The translations under genes were made by a program, and so were the position numbers. The notes under the pieces are model-generated. The model saw only the letters and a program-made list of their open reading frames with translations. It made no database searches and had not been told where the DNA came from. From Bacillus yapensis (GTDB lineage: Bacteria > Bacillota > Bacilli > Bacillales > Cytobacillaceae), in NCBI RefSeq assembly GCF_005280205.1, contig NZ_SUND01000004.1, forward strand, positions 234,108 through 298,107: a stretch of 64,000 bases of DNA. The letters run 5' to 3'. This document shows positions 25,537 to 33,511 of the stretch, piece by piece. Position 1 is the stretch's first letter. Each line of letters opens with the position of its first letter.

Positions 25537-26526
25537 TTAACCCATAGTCGATTCACGAATAATTAATTCATGCTCCAGGACTATGCTTTCTACTTGCTTA
25601 TTTTGAATCTGATTGATTAACATTGTGGCAGCCGTAGCCCCCATTTTGTACATTGGCTGAGCAATAGTTGTTAAGGTAGGATTGGACATATTGGAAAAGC
25701 TAATATTATCAAAACCGACCACCGCTATATCCTCTGGTGCTTTTAAGCCACTAGCATTGATTTCCTTTAGAGCCCCAATGGCTAACGTATCCGACACCGC
25801 AAAAACAGCTGTCGGTTTTTCCACTGTTCGTAGGAGCATTCTCATTGCCTGAACACCATCATGAAAATTCAATTCATTCGTGTTGTAGATGAATGCATCT
25901 GTAATGGGAAGTCCAAACTCCATTAACGCTTTTTCGTAGCCTCTTCTTCTTTGGCGAGCGTAGAGGAACCGTTCATCTGAATTGATTAGGGCTACTTTTT
26001 TCTTCCCCAAAATAATTAAATGCTTTACAGCCTGATAAGCTGCTCGTTCGTTATCAATCGTGACATATGGGATGCTTCCGTCTTCCATATATTCGCTGCA
26101 CAGGATTACTGAATGATGTTCTGCTAACTCGGTTAATTTCTGCCGATTAATCGTCGGGTCCATCGAAATAATGCCATCTGCCAGCTTGTTTTTTACCATG
26201 TTGAAAAAAATATTTTCCCTCCGTGAATCTGAATTCGTTTCACATAGAAGGATATTGTAACGATGTTTGATCGCTGTCGTTTGAATGCCATTAATGATTT
26301 CTGTGTAAAAAGGGTTTGAGATACTCGGAATCAATACGAGTAAGAGACGACTTTCCGAGTTTCGAAGATTGCGCCCCAGCATACTTGGCTCATAATTAAG
26401 TTCTCTTATGGCATTCTCAACTTTCACCCTAGTTTTTGGGGTAACGGATGGATGGTGATTAAGTACTCTTGATACGGTTGCTACAGAAACTCCTGCTTTT
26501 TTTGCGACCTCTTGTATATTTGCCAT
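25537..26526 (-). CDS. LacI-family transcriptional regulator
   Basis: 329 residues. The N-terminal helix-turn-helix and hinge read IQEVAKKAGVSVATVSRVLN, and the periplasmic-binding-like domain follows (DGIISMDPTINRQ, AVVGFDNISFSNM). It should repress the cluster and release DNA when a sugar or pathway intermediate binds. I chose ATG 26526; an in-frame start eight codons earlier lies outside the conserved domain. Three related palindromes (24484, 26564, 26667) are its likely operators. Confidence 0.92.
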   Translation of the reverse strand: MANIQEVAKKAGVSVATVSRVLNHHPSVTPKTRVKVENAIRELNYEPSMLGRNLRNSESRLLLVLIPSISNPFYTEIINGIQTTAIKHRYNILLCETNSDSRRENIFFNMVKNKLADGIISMDPTINRQKLTELAEHHSVILCSEYMEDGSIPYVTIDNERAAYQAVKHLIILGKKKVALINSDERFLYARQRRRGYEKALMEFGLPITDAFIYNTNELNFHDGVQAMRMLLRTVEKPTAVFAVSDTLAIGALKEINASGLKAPEDIAVVGFDNISFSNMSNPTLTTIAQPMYKMGATAATMLINQIQNKQVESIVLEHELIIRESTMG

Positions 26527-26563
26527 GCTATAACCCACTTTCCATACCATATATATGCGATTG

Positions 26564-26581
26564 TTTGTAATCGATTACAAA
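26564..26581. promoter_or_regulatory. LacI-type operator 1 (perfect 18-bp palindrome)
   Basis: TTTGTAATCGATTACAAA is a perfect palindrome 37 bases upstream of the LacI-type start, placed to control both divergent transcripts. Confidence 0.8.
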
Positions 26582-26666
26582 TTTGTTCAGTTCTGGCATA
26601 CTAAACTTATTCGAACATACATATAAACTGTTATTATATGATAGTTTCATTTTTTAAAATTATGCT

Positions 26667-26682
26667 ATGTAATGCATTACAT
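26667..26682. promoter_or_regulatory. LacI-type operator 2 (perfect 16-bp palindrome)
   Basis: ATGTAATGCATTACAT shares the core TGTAATNNNTTACA with the other two sites. It abuts the ribosome binding site of the rightward barrel-enzyme gene and would block its transcription. Confidence 0.78.
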
Positions 26683-26698
26683 TAAGGAGGTAAGTTTC

Positions 26699-27667
26699 AT
26701 GAAGCTAGGAGTTTTTACAGTGTTATACGCAGACAAAGCATTTGATGAGATGTTGCAAACTGTTTCAGCAAAAGGCATTAAGGCCGTTGAATTAGGAACG
26801 GGAGGTTATCCTGGAGATGCCCATTGTAAGCTTGATGAATTATTAGGGGATGAAAAGAAACAACAGGAGTTTCTCGAAAAGGTTGCGAGCTATGGGCTAA
26901 CCATCAGTGCATTAAGCTGTCATGCCAATCCCCTGCACCCACAGAAGAAGATTGCAGAAGAAGCAGATATACTTTTTACGAAAACGGTCCAGCTCGCAAA
27001 TCAGCTCGGTGTTCCAGTCGTCAATACTTTCTCAGGCTGTCCCGGTGATCATGAAAATGCTTTATATCCAAATTGGCCGGTTGCTCCATGGCCGAACGAT
27101 TTTCAAGAAATTTTGAAATGGCAATGGGAAGAAAAAATTATTCCCTATTGGAAGGAAAAAGCTTTGTTCGCTGAGGAGCATCATGTCAAAATTGGGCTTG
27201 AATTGCACGGCGGTTTTTCCGTACACACACCCGCTACCCTTTTACGATTAAGAGAAGCATGCGGTGAGTCAATTGGTGCAAATTTAGACCCAAGTCATTT
27301 ATGGTGGCAAGGAATTGACCCAGTTGAGGCGATTAAGATTTTGGGACGTGAAAAAGCGATCCACCACTTCCATGCGAAAGATACCATTATTGATCAACCA
27401 AATATGAACCGAAATGGGTTAACGGACATGACTTCTTACGCTGATATGCAAAAACGTGCATGGTATTTCCGTACTGTTGGCTATGGTCACGACGCAAAAT
27501 TTTGGGCTGACATCATCAGTACCCTTCGTCTGTATGGTTATGATTATGTAGTCAGCATTGAGCACGAGGACGGATTGATGTCGATTGATGAAGGATTGAG
27601 CAAAGCAGCAGGAAATCTTTTACCAATTTTGATGAAAGATTCTGTTGGGGCTATGTGGTGGACATAA
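26699..27667 (+). CDS. Xylose-isomerase-like TIM-barrel enzyme (second)
   Basis: 322 residues, AP_endonuc_2 family but larger than its neighbour of 268. Metal ligands appear as Glu in GLELHGGF, Asp/His in NLDPSHLWWQGID, His in HFHAKDT and Glu in SIEHEDG. The aromatic cluster around LWWQG and the ending GAMWWT are typical of members linked to Gfo/Idh/MocA dehydrogenases. ATG 26699 has AAGGAGG 8 bases upstream. It is divergent from the LacI gene and directly behind operator 2. A role as keto-sugar eliminase, hydratase or epimerase is inferred. Confidence 0.87.
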   Translation: MKLGVFTVLYADKAFDEMLQTVSAKGIKAVELGTGGYPGDAHCKLDELLGDEKKQQEFLEKVASYGLTISALSCHANPLHPQKKIAEEADILFTKTVQLANQLGVPVVNTFSGCPGDHENALYPNWPVAPWPNDFQEILKWQWEEKIIPYWKEKALFAEEHHVKIGLELHGGFSVHTPATLLRLREACGESIGANLDPSHLWWQGIDPVEAIKILGREKAIHHFHAKDTIIDQPNMNRNGLTDMTSYADMQKRAWYFRTVGYGHDAKFWADIISTLRLYGYDYVVSIEHEDGLMSIDEGLSKAAGNLLPILMKDSVGAMWWT

Positions 27668-27734
27668 TTAAATATTATGTTAACTAATGTCGATAATTGA
27701 AGAGAAATGACTTTTTAGAAAACTGAGTAATGAT

Positions 27735-28020
27735 TTTGTCGGTCAACCACGGGCTGAATCACTCCATCTTGACGTGTAAACACAATTTGTCGGTCAGCTC
27801 ATGCCTGATTCAACTCCATCTTGGCGTACAAACACTTTTTGTCGGTCAACTCTGGCTCCATTCATCTCATCTTGGCGTACAAACACTTTTTGTCGGTCAG
27901 CTCTGGCTCCATTCACTCCATCTTGGCGTGCAAACTCAATTTGTCGGTCAACTCAAATCTGATTCAAGCCATCGTGGCGTGCAAATCGAATATACCAATC
28001 CACTCGCGTCTTACACTGTC
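27735..28020. repeat. 51-bp tandem repeat array B (five units plus a degenerate sixth)
   Basis: Units start at 27735, 27786, 27838, 27889 and 27940 (51-52 bases apart), each with TTTGTCGGTCA and later ATCTTGGCGTACAAA or close variants. A degenerate sixth begins at 27991 (TATACCAATC). The third and fourth units are nearly identical, suggesting recent duplication. It is the same repeat as array A at 5338. Together with the spacer from 27668 and the terminator at 28033-28077 it fills the 415-base gap before the transporter gene. Confidence 0.87.
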
Positions 28021-28032
28021 ACCCAACAAAAA

Positions 28033-28077
28033 AGGGTTATCCTAAAAGGCACTTAACCTGCCTCCTAAGATAACCCT
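28033..28077 (-). terminator. Terminator of the queuosine-precursor transporter gene
   Basis: Stem AGGGTTATC / GATAACCCT followed on the minus strand by TTTTTT, right after the stop at 28083. Confidence 0.82.
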
Positions 28078-28082
28078 CTGAA

Positions 28083-28616
28083 TTAATTTGTCTTCGCCTT
28101 AAACATGGACTGAACCGGATTCAACATTGCTGCGCCGATTCCTTGGATAATTGTTTTTACGATAACCTGCCCTAAGATTGCGTATGGAACAGCTTCCCAT
28201 GGAAGGAATCCTGCGCCTAGTGGACTTAAACCAATGATTACAAAGATAACAGAATCTAGTAATCCACCAACAATCCCACTGTATAATACCTTCAAATTCA
28301 TCGGTAAATTTAAACGTGAATAGATTTCCGTATCTGTTGTCTCAGCAATCAAGAACGAAATCGCAGACGCTGTTACAATTAATAGCGTATCCCCAAGAAT
28401 GTATGACACAATAGCAGATAACACTAATGCGATCGCAATGAATAAATACGTCTTCTTACGTCCGTATTGGTTCTGAACTAAGTCGCGGAAAATAAAAGTT
28501 AACCCGACTAATAATGTTCCCATTGGCACAATAAAAACGCCTAATTGCATTGGTGCAAATGCTGCCGTGACAACATTCGCTGCCACAATTGAAATTAAAT
28601 AAAGTAGTACCCTCAT
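28083..28616 (-). CDS. VUT family queuosine-precursor transporter
   Basis: 177 residues with about six membrane helices, VUT_1/YhhQ family. Motifs are GLTFIFRDLVQNQYGRKKT and ISFLIAETTDTEIYS. These proteins take up queuosine precursors. That role is supported here by a preQ1-I riboswitch in its leader and the neighbouring queF. ATG 28616 has GAGGTG upstream; a longer in-frame extension runs back into the riboswitch leader and is not coding. Confidence 0.9.
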   Translation of the reverse strand: MRVLLYLISIVAANVVTAAFAPMQLGVFIVPMGTLLVGLTFIFRDLVQNQYGRKKTYLFIAIALVLSAIVSYILGDTLLIVTASAISFLIAETTDTEIYSRLNLPMNLKVLYSGIVGGLLDSVIFVIIGLSPLGAGFLPWEAVPYAILGQVIVKTIIQGIGAAMLNPVQSMFKAKTN

Positions 28617-28688
28617 AATTGACACCTCTTGTATGTTTTTTTGGTCAATATATAAAGTCCTAACAAATCTCTTATAAATAGAAAAAAA

Positions 28689-28712
28689 CAGTCCGCTAAG
28701 AAAGCACAACTG
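28689..28712 (-). terminator. Riboswitch-controlled terminator in the transporter leader
   Basis: On the minus strand CAGTTGTGC pairs with GCGGACTG (one bulge, G-U pairs), then TTTTTTT. It lies between the preQ1 aptamer and the transporter start, as expected of a transcriptional off-switch. Confidence 0.7.
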
Positions 28713-28719
28713 TATTTCT

Positions 28720-28750
28720 TAGTTTTTTAGAGAGGGTAGCTAGAACCTCT
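28720..28750 (-). ncRNA. preQ1-I riboswitch aptamer (transporter leader)
   Basis: The minus strand reads AGAGGTTCTAGCTACCCTCT followed by CTAAAAAACTA, almost the B. subtilis queC type-I preQ1 aptamer. P1 is AGAGG/CCTCT, and the A-rich tail folds back as the H-type pseudoknot. It controls the VUT transporter downstream. Confidence 0.92.
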
Positions 28751-28894
28751 ACCGTTTGCATCAAACGGATTTTATGAAATTGACTTGAAAATCATAACAC
28801 ATTATTTTTTTGCTGAAAACCCCCTTTTTTCCAACAAAATAATAATTGACGATTCACTCTCGTTTCTATAATATATGAAGAGGAAATTATCATA

Positions 28895-28930
28895 AGAGGT
28901 TCATAGCTTATACCCTCTATAAAAAACTAT
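28895..28930 (+). ncRNA. preQ1-I riboswitch aptamer (queF leader)
   Basis: AGAGGTTCATAGCTTATACC followed by CTCTATAAAAAACTAT has the P1 stem AGAGG/CCTCT, an A-rich tail and pseudoknot pairing ATAG/CTAT. It precedes queF by 62 bases and is divergent from a second preQ1 aptamer 145 bases away. Confidence 0.92.
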
Positions 28931-28946
28931 GGAACATTGACTATTC

Positions 28947-28976
28947 GCCATGTCCATAAAGGATGTGGCTTTTTTA
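28947..28976 (+). terminator. Riboswitch-controlled terminator before queF
   Basis: GCCATGTCC / GGATGTGGC (two G-U pairs) followed by TTTTTTA, between the aptamer and the queF start. preQ1 binding should favour this stem and stop transcription. Confidence 0.8.
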
Positions 28977-28992
28977 TTTGAGGAGGATTATT

Positions 28993-29493
28993 ATGTCAGG
29001 TCGTAAAACTGAAGAAGGTTTAAAGGATTTAACTTTATTAGGAAACCAAAATACAAAATACTCATTTGATTATGCTCCAGAAGTGTTGGAGTCTGTAGAT
29101 AATCTACATTCTGATCGCGATTACTTCGTAAAGTTCAACTGTCCAGAATTTACGAGTCTTTGCCCAATCACTGCTCAGCCTGATTTTGCAACGATGTATA
29201 TCTCATACATTCCGAATAAAAAAATCGTAGAAAGCAAGTCGTTAAAGCTCTATCTATTTAGCTTCCGAAACCACGGAGATTTCCATGAGGATTGCGTGAA
29301 TATCATTATGAATGACTTGATTAAGCTTCTTGACCCTCGCTATATCGAGGTTTGGGGCAAATTCACTCCACGTGGTGGAATCTCAATAGACCCATGGTGC
29401 AACTACGGAAAGCCAGGCACTAAATTTGAAGAAATGGCAATGCACCGCTTAATGAACCATGATCTAAACCCTGAAAAAATTGATAATCGTTAA
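28993..29493 (+). CDS. queF: NADPH-dependent 7-cyano-7-deazaguanine reductase QueF
   Basis: 166 residues, short (unimodular) QueF. It reduces the nitrile preQ0 to the amine preQ1 in queuosine synthesis. The nucleophilic cysteine is in [12 protein letters not shown], the NADPH motif is [13 protein letters not shown], and [11 protein letters not shown] holds catalytic residues. ATG 28993 has GAGGAGG upstream; a longer frame enters the leader terminator. Regulation by the preQ1-I riboswitch is visible in the leader. queC, queD and queE are not in this window. Confidence 0.97.
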   Translation: MSGRKTEEGLKDLTLLGNQNTKYSFDYAPEVLESVDNLHSDRDYFVKFNCPEFTSLCPITAQPDFATMYISYIPNKKIVESKSLKLYLFSFRNHGDFHEDCVNIIMNDLIKLLDPRYIEVWGKFTPRGGISIDPWCNYGKPGTKFEEMAMHRLMNHDLNPEKIDNR

Positions 29494-29501
29494 ACCAGAA
29501 G

Positions 29502-29524
29502 GAAGTCTTGTTTTTCAAGACTTC
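29502..29524 (+). terminator. Terminator of queF
   Basis: Stem GAAGTCTTG / CAAGACTTC with T-rich 3' flank, 8 bases after the stop. Confidence 0.75.
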
Positions 29525-29601
29525 TTTCCTGTTTTAGCATGTTCGTGCTCGTGTTAGAATATTATTGAGATAGAACAAATAAGCGGAAAAGAGTGAAATA
29601 T

Positions 29602-30432
29602 ATGAACCCCATTTCCTTCAAAGCTTTTGCTATCACGAACGAGATCAATTTGAATAAAATCGCAACTCATTGTCGTATCCGCAAGAAATTCACGTGGGAA
29701 GAACCACTGATTCTGAAAGGTGAAATTTTGCAGTCAATCCTGAAAAAGGAAATCTCTAACTCTGAACAAGTGCTCGTTTTCTCCTTTGGAAGTATTGTTT
29801 TTATTAATATCACAAACAAAGAAGAAATGAACACCTTTTTCAAGTATGTCCGCTCTTTTGAACCTGAAATTAATCTTTCGCAAGTGGACCGCTATTCAGA
29901 CGATTACAGCCTACATATTAACAACGATGTCGAAAGTGAATTGACCGACGAATATGTCGTCGTTCCTGAATTTGAAGACTATCACCCTGAGCTCATTTCA
30001 ACTGTACTTGCAAAGTCAGTAGCACTGGAGAAAACTGAAGAACAGCTTGAGAATATTCATGATCGACTAGAAACGATGATTGACCGTCTGGAAAAAGGGA
30101 AACTACGGATTGGCAATAAGGAATTAGCAAGAACGATGGCAAAGATTATCCGTCATCAATATAATACAATTTCGTATATTATGATTTTAGACAAGCCCGA
30201 TATTACATGGACGATCAATACTGCCAATGAATTTTACGATAGTATGCTTGAATTTTTTGAGCTATCCGACCGCTACAAAATTCTCAAGGATAAAACGGAA
30301 ATTCTGTACAATATTATGGGTGGCTTTTCCAATATTAGCCATTCGATTCGAGGCCTTTTTGTCGAATGGATTATCGTCATCCTCATTCTCTTTGAAATTG
30401 TTTTGACATTGATTGAGAAGATTTGGGGGTAA
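29602..30432 (+). CDS. RMD1/DUF155 family membrane protein
   Basis: 276 residues. The domain is DUF155 (RMD1/sif2 family): VLVFSFGSIVFINI near residue 55 and the helical LEKTEEQLENIHDRLETMI region are characteristic. A C-terminal transmembrane helix (WIIVILILFEIVLTLI) anchors the long cytoplasmic part. Eukaryotic relatives affect meiotic nuclear division and mitochondrial translation; the bacterial role is unknown. ATG 29602 has AAGAG 7 bases upstream. Confidence 0.82.
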   Translation: MNPISFKAFAITNEINLNKIATHCRIRKKFTWEEPLILKGEILQSILKKEISNSEQVLVFSFGSIVFINITNKEEMNTFFKYVRSFEPEINLSQVDRYSDDYSLHINNDVESELTDEYVVVPEFEDYHPELISTVLAKSVALEKTEEQLENIHDRLETMIDRLEKGKLRIGNKELARTMAKIIRHQYNTISYIMILDKPDITWTINTANEFYDSMLEFFELSDRYKILKDKTEILYNIMGGFSNISHSIRGLFVEWIIVILILFEIVLTLIEKIWG

Positions 30433-30440
30433 AAATATGA

Positions 30441-30470
30441 GGCATGAACGACGAGTTCATGCCCCTTTTT
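30441..30470 (+). terminator. Terminator of the DUF155 gene
   Basis: Perfect stem GGCATGAAC / GTTCATGCC, then CCTTTTT, 9 bases after the stop. Confidence 0.87.
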
Positions 30471-30952
30471 CAAATATGTCTTGGAGCAATAAGGTCCGTA
30501 TCCGGAGGGATATAACCAAGCTGTCTTCCGATTTTTACAATCTGTCCTTTATGATGAAACTCGTGAGTGATGGTATGTGTGAAAAGCCATAATGCTGTGA
30601 ACTCTACACGACTACCGTTTTCAAAAGTAACTGGAACATTCTGTTCCCATTTGCCATTAAACTCACGAAGAAATTCATGAACCAGTTCATCCGTTTTGCT
30701 ATACACTTCGCACATCTCTTGTACATTATTAATGGAATCTGGTCTGATTGCTCTCAGGGATTTCCCGAGGGCACGAGTCCCTAACCATACTCGATAACAA
30801 TCTGCTACATGCGCATGCAGACTAAGGATCGAATCTCCACCAAAGGAATCAAGCTCCTTCACATAATCTTCCGGTGACATAGTTTCACAATATCGAAATA
30901 ATAATTCCCTTGTTTTTTGGATCCAGGTATATTGATTGATAAATAAATCCAA
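30470..30952 (-). CDS. DinB family protein
   Basis: 160 residues of a four-helix DinB/YfiT-type fold. Metal-ligand histidines are seen in SLHAHVADCYRVW and in the HxxxH pair of THTITHEFHHKGQI. Such proteins may transfer thiols or act in stress; the substrate is unknown. It starts at TTG 30952 with AAGGAG upstream. It is the last gene of a tight operon behind nitronate monooxygenase, Nudix and ABM-domain genes, which hints at detoxification of reactive compounds. Confidence 0.85.
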   Translation of the reverse strand: MDLFINQYTWIQKTRELLFRYCETMSPEDYVKELDSFGGDSILSLHAHVADCYRVWLGTRALGKSLRAIRPDSINNVQEMCEVYSKTDELVHEFLREFNGKWEQNVPVTFENGSRVEFTALWLFTHTITHEFHHKGQIVKIGRQLGYIPPDTDLIAPRHI

Positions 30953-30967
30953 CTTCTCACTCTCCTT

Positions 30968-31273
30968 TTAAAGGATTTCATTTAGACTAATTTTTTCAAA
31001 ATGTTCAACTGTTGGGAATGGTTCATAAAAGTGGTGCAATAGAGCTTTCCAATGGAGATACTCAGGAGATTGTCTAAAACCGACTGTGTGGTCTTCTAGC
31101 CTCTCCCATTGAACAAGCAGCAAGTATTTCCCCTCTACTTCCATACACTTTTGCAATTCGTGAGAAATATATCCTTTCATAGATGCGATAATCGTACATG
31201 CTTTACGAAAGGACTCCTCAAATTCTAGTTCCATCCCTCTTTTAACCTGAAGAAAAGCGGCTTCTAGTATCAT
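30968..31273 (-). CDS. Antibiotic biosynthesis monooxygenase (ABM) domain protein
   Basis: 101 residues, a ferredoxin-like ABM fold: FEESFRKACTIIASMKGYISHEL followed by YLLLVQWERLEDHTVGFRQS and HWKALLHHF. ABM proteins are small dimers acting as cofactor-free oxygenases or heme-degrading enzymes; many are uncharacterised. It lies 9 bases after the Nudix gene and 15 before the DinB gene, so it is certainly cotranscribed. Confidence 0.87.
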   Translation of the reverse strand: MILEAAFLQVKRGMELEFEESFRKACTIIASMKGYISHELQKCMEVEGKYLLLVQWERLEDHTVGFRQSPEYLHWKALLHHFYEPFPTVEHFEKISLNEIL

Positions 31274-31282
31274 TCGTTCCCC

Positions 31283-31705
31283 CTATAGTAGTCCTTCCAA
31301 ATCGAGAACCTCATTCTTCTCAAAATCCGCAACGATTTCAGGTACAAGCATTTCTTTCAATTGCTCTTTCATTGCCCAAAGATATTCAGAATGCTCCTCT
31401 GATAGAACGACAGTCTGGCTTTCGCTTCTACATAAATATGTAAGAATAACAACCTGACGAGTTGGCTCAGTATTGAACGTAGTTGCAAATAGAATCTTAT
31501 CGACTGTAACAGCTAACCCTACTTCTTCTTCAATTTCGCGAATGAGGGCGACTTCCAAATCTTCTCCAAAATCAATTTTTCCACCAGGACATTCCCAGGT
31601 GCCACCACGATAATCATCCAATGCCCGTTTTACAATTAAAACTTTGCCTTTGTGTAAAATAACGCCCTTAACGGCTACAACGATTGTATTTCCTCCTATT
31701 TTCAA
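31283..31705 (-). CDS. NUDIX hydrolase
   Basis: 140 residues. The Nudix box G-GKIDFG-E-DLEVALI-REIEEEVGL is complete. N-terminal VAVKGVILHKGKVLIVKRA and the tail ILTYLCRSES resemble MutT/8-oxo-dGTPase-type members. The start is TTG 31705, overlapping the stop of nitronate monooxygenase (TTGA) with CAGGTG upstream. An AGGAGG lies inside the frame at about 31690, but no start codon follows it in frame. Second gene of the four-gene operon. Confidence 0.85.
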   Translation of the reverse strand: MKIGGNTIVVAVKGVILHKGKVLIVKRALDDYRGGTWECPGGKIDFGEDLEVALIREIEEEVGLAVTVDKILFATTFNTEPTRQVVILTYLCRSESQTVVLSEEHSEYLWAMKEQLKEMLVPEIVADFEKNEVLDLEGLL

Positions 31706-32676
31706 GCAAACACCTGACTTGCCTTCAACAAATTCTCTCTAGCTTCAATGTACTCTCGATGAAGCTTATCGACATATTCACTAGCTCCGGTGATTTCTTC
31801 AATAACCCCAATGCCTTGCCCACTACCCCAAATATCCTTCCAAGCTTTTGCCTTACTTTCCCCACCAAAATTCATTTTCGATGGGTCGCTTTCTGGAAGA
31901 GCATTTGGATCCAGCCCTGCTGCACGGATAGATGGTGCTAGATAGTTTCCATGAACACCAGTAAATAGATTGCTATAAACAATATCATCCGAATTAGAGT
32001 CAACAATGGCTTGCTTGTATTCTTCAGCTGCACGAGCCTCGTGTGTAGCAATAAATGGTGAACCAATATAAGCGAAATCAGCTCCCATTGCTTGTGCTGC
32101 TAAAATAGCATTCCCGTTTGCAATCGAACCTGCTAAAGCAAGCGGTCCATCAAACCATTGACGAATTTCTTGTACCAATGCAAATGGGCTCTTACTACCT
32201 GCATGCCCTCCTGCACCTGTAGCCACAGCAATCAATCCATCTGCCCCTTTTTCAATCGCCTTATGTGCAAACTTATTGTTGATAACATCATGAAATACGA
32301 CTCCTCCATAGCTGTGAGCAGCCACATTCACTTCTTCACGTGCCCCAAGGGAAGTAATGATTACCGGCACCTTATACTTCACACATAATTCCATATCTTG
32401 CTCAAGACGATCGTTCGATTTGTGCACGATTTGATTAATCGCAAATGGTGCAGCTGGTCGCTCTGGGTTCTTTGCATTATGCTCCGCAAGCGTTTCCGTA
32501 ATTTCCGCTAACCATTCATCAAGCTGATATGCTGGCCTTGCATTTAACGCTGGCATCGAACCAACAATCCCTGCCTTACACTGTGCAATCACTAGCTTTG
32601 GATTACTAATAATAAAAAGTGGTGAACCAATCACAGGAATTCTCAAATTCTCTAAAACTGATGGAATCTTTGACAT
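31702..32676 (-). CDS. Nitronate monooxygenase
   Basis: 324 residues, FMN-dependent NMO (2-nitropropane dioxygenase) TIM barrel. It should oxidise propionate 3-nitronate or related nitronates. The FMN/active-site motif GAGGHAGSKSPFAL holds the catalytic histidine, and LALAGSIANG plus GADFAYIGSPFIAT bind FMN phosphate. The N-terminus LRIPVIGSPLFIIS is typical. It heads an operon with Nudix, ABM and DinB genes, consistent with nitronate or oxidant detoxification (inference). Confidence 0.92.
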   Translation of the reverse strand: MSKIPSVLENLRIPVIGSPLFIISNPKLVIAQCKAGIVGSMPALNARPAYQLDEWLAEITETLAEHNAKNPERPAAPFAINQIVHKSNDRLEQDMELCVKYKVPVIITSLGAREEVNVAAHSYGGVVFHDVINNKFAHKAIEKGADGLIAVATGAGGHAGSKSPFALVQEIRQWFDGPLALAGSIANGNAILAAQAMGADFAYIGSPFIATHEARAAEEYKQAIVDSNSDDIVYSNLFTGVHGNYLAPSIRAAGLDPNALPESDPSKMNFGGESKAKAWKDIWGSGQGIGVIEEITGASEYVDKLHREYIEARENLLKASQVFA

Positions 32677-32938
32677 ATTACATTCCTCCGTTCGTAGTAG
32701 TCATTTACCAAAAAAATTATAGATGGATAACGATCTGCTTCTACATTAAAAATTACTACAATATACCAATAGTAGTCAATTTATTTAGAAATTATAAAAA
32801 AGTATAACAATTAATTTTAGGAAAATAATCTTGACCCATAAGCCCAGTCCAAATAAATTACTTGCGCTTTAACTCGACCATACTAATACAAACATATTGA
32901 GGAAAACTATCACTAAGACAAATCTGGAGGTACTTATC

Positions 32939-33451
32939 TTGACTCTAAAAACAACACTTCTACTAGTCTTTTTTCTACAGCTACCATTATTCGTTCAAGC
33001 AAAGGAAATTGAATATAACCATAACAGTTTTACGCTTTCAGAGATTAAAGAAAAAGTGGATTTTTCGGTCCTGTCCCCTGAAAAAATACCTGATGATTGG
33101 ACATTGGAGATAAAGACATATCCAATGGAAGAAGTGAAGAATTTTACCCATTTTCGATTGCATTATATGAATAAAGATGATACCTACTTTCATGTTGGCA
33201 TTAAACAACAAAAAGAAACAACAAAATTAAAAGAACCCATAACACCGAACACAGAAAAAGTCAAAATAAATGGAAATAGAGGCTTTTTTACAGCTTGGGG
33301 CAACAGTGGAGAGCTTGACAAAAAAGGCGAACTTATTACAGGTGGAATATTGCGCTGGTCACAAGATGGTACAATCATAGAAATGTTGAGTACAAGTATA
33401 AGCAAAGAAATGATGCTTGAAATAGCAAGTTCTATGCAAGTCATAAAGTAA
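32939..33451 (+). CDS. Secreted DUF4367-like protein
   Basis: 170 residues. Residues 1-22 form a signal peptide ending FVQAKE. The mature part resembles DUF4367/sporulation-lipoprotein modules: SPEKIPDDWTLEI, then LHYMNKDDTYFHVGI, then GGILRWSQDGTIIEMLSTS, ending with an Ile/Ala-Ser-Ser-Met helix. In Bacilli such domains are found on sporulation or stress-signalling proteins. TTG 32939 has TGGAGG 8 bases upstream; the frame extends further back but lacks a site there. Confidence 0.7.
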   Translation: MTLKTTLLLVFFLQLPLFVQAKEIEYNHNSFTLSEIKEKVDFSVLSPEKIPDDWTLEIKTYPMEEVKNFTHFRLHYMNKDDTYFHVGIKQQKETTKLKEPITPNTEKVKINGNRGFFTAWGNSGELDKKGELITGGILRWSQDGTIIEMLSTSISKEMMLEIASSMQVIK

Positions 33452-33474
33452 CTAAATATCTCTGAGTAGAAAAA

Positions 33475-33502
33475 GACCACTTTCTGTTCCTAGAAAGTGG
33501 TC
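33475..33502 (-). terminator. Terminator of the carboxynorspermidine operon
   Basis: Perfect 11-bp stem GACCACTTTCT / AGAAAGTGGTC followed by TTTTT on the minus strand, just after the decarboxylase stop. Confidence 0.9.
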
Positions 33503-33511
33503 CCCACAAAT

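Noticed and set aside
5338..28020. 51-bp arrays considered as CRISPR arrays
   Set aside because: No constant repeat with unique spacers: the whole unit is related from copy to copy, and no cas genes are present.
27730..28056. Open frames of 108 and 74 codons across repeat array B, and a similar one across array A
   Set aside because: Frames stay open only because the repeat period is a multiple of three; there is no ribosome binding site and more than one frame is open.
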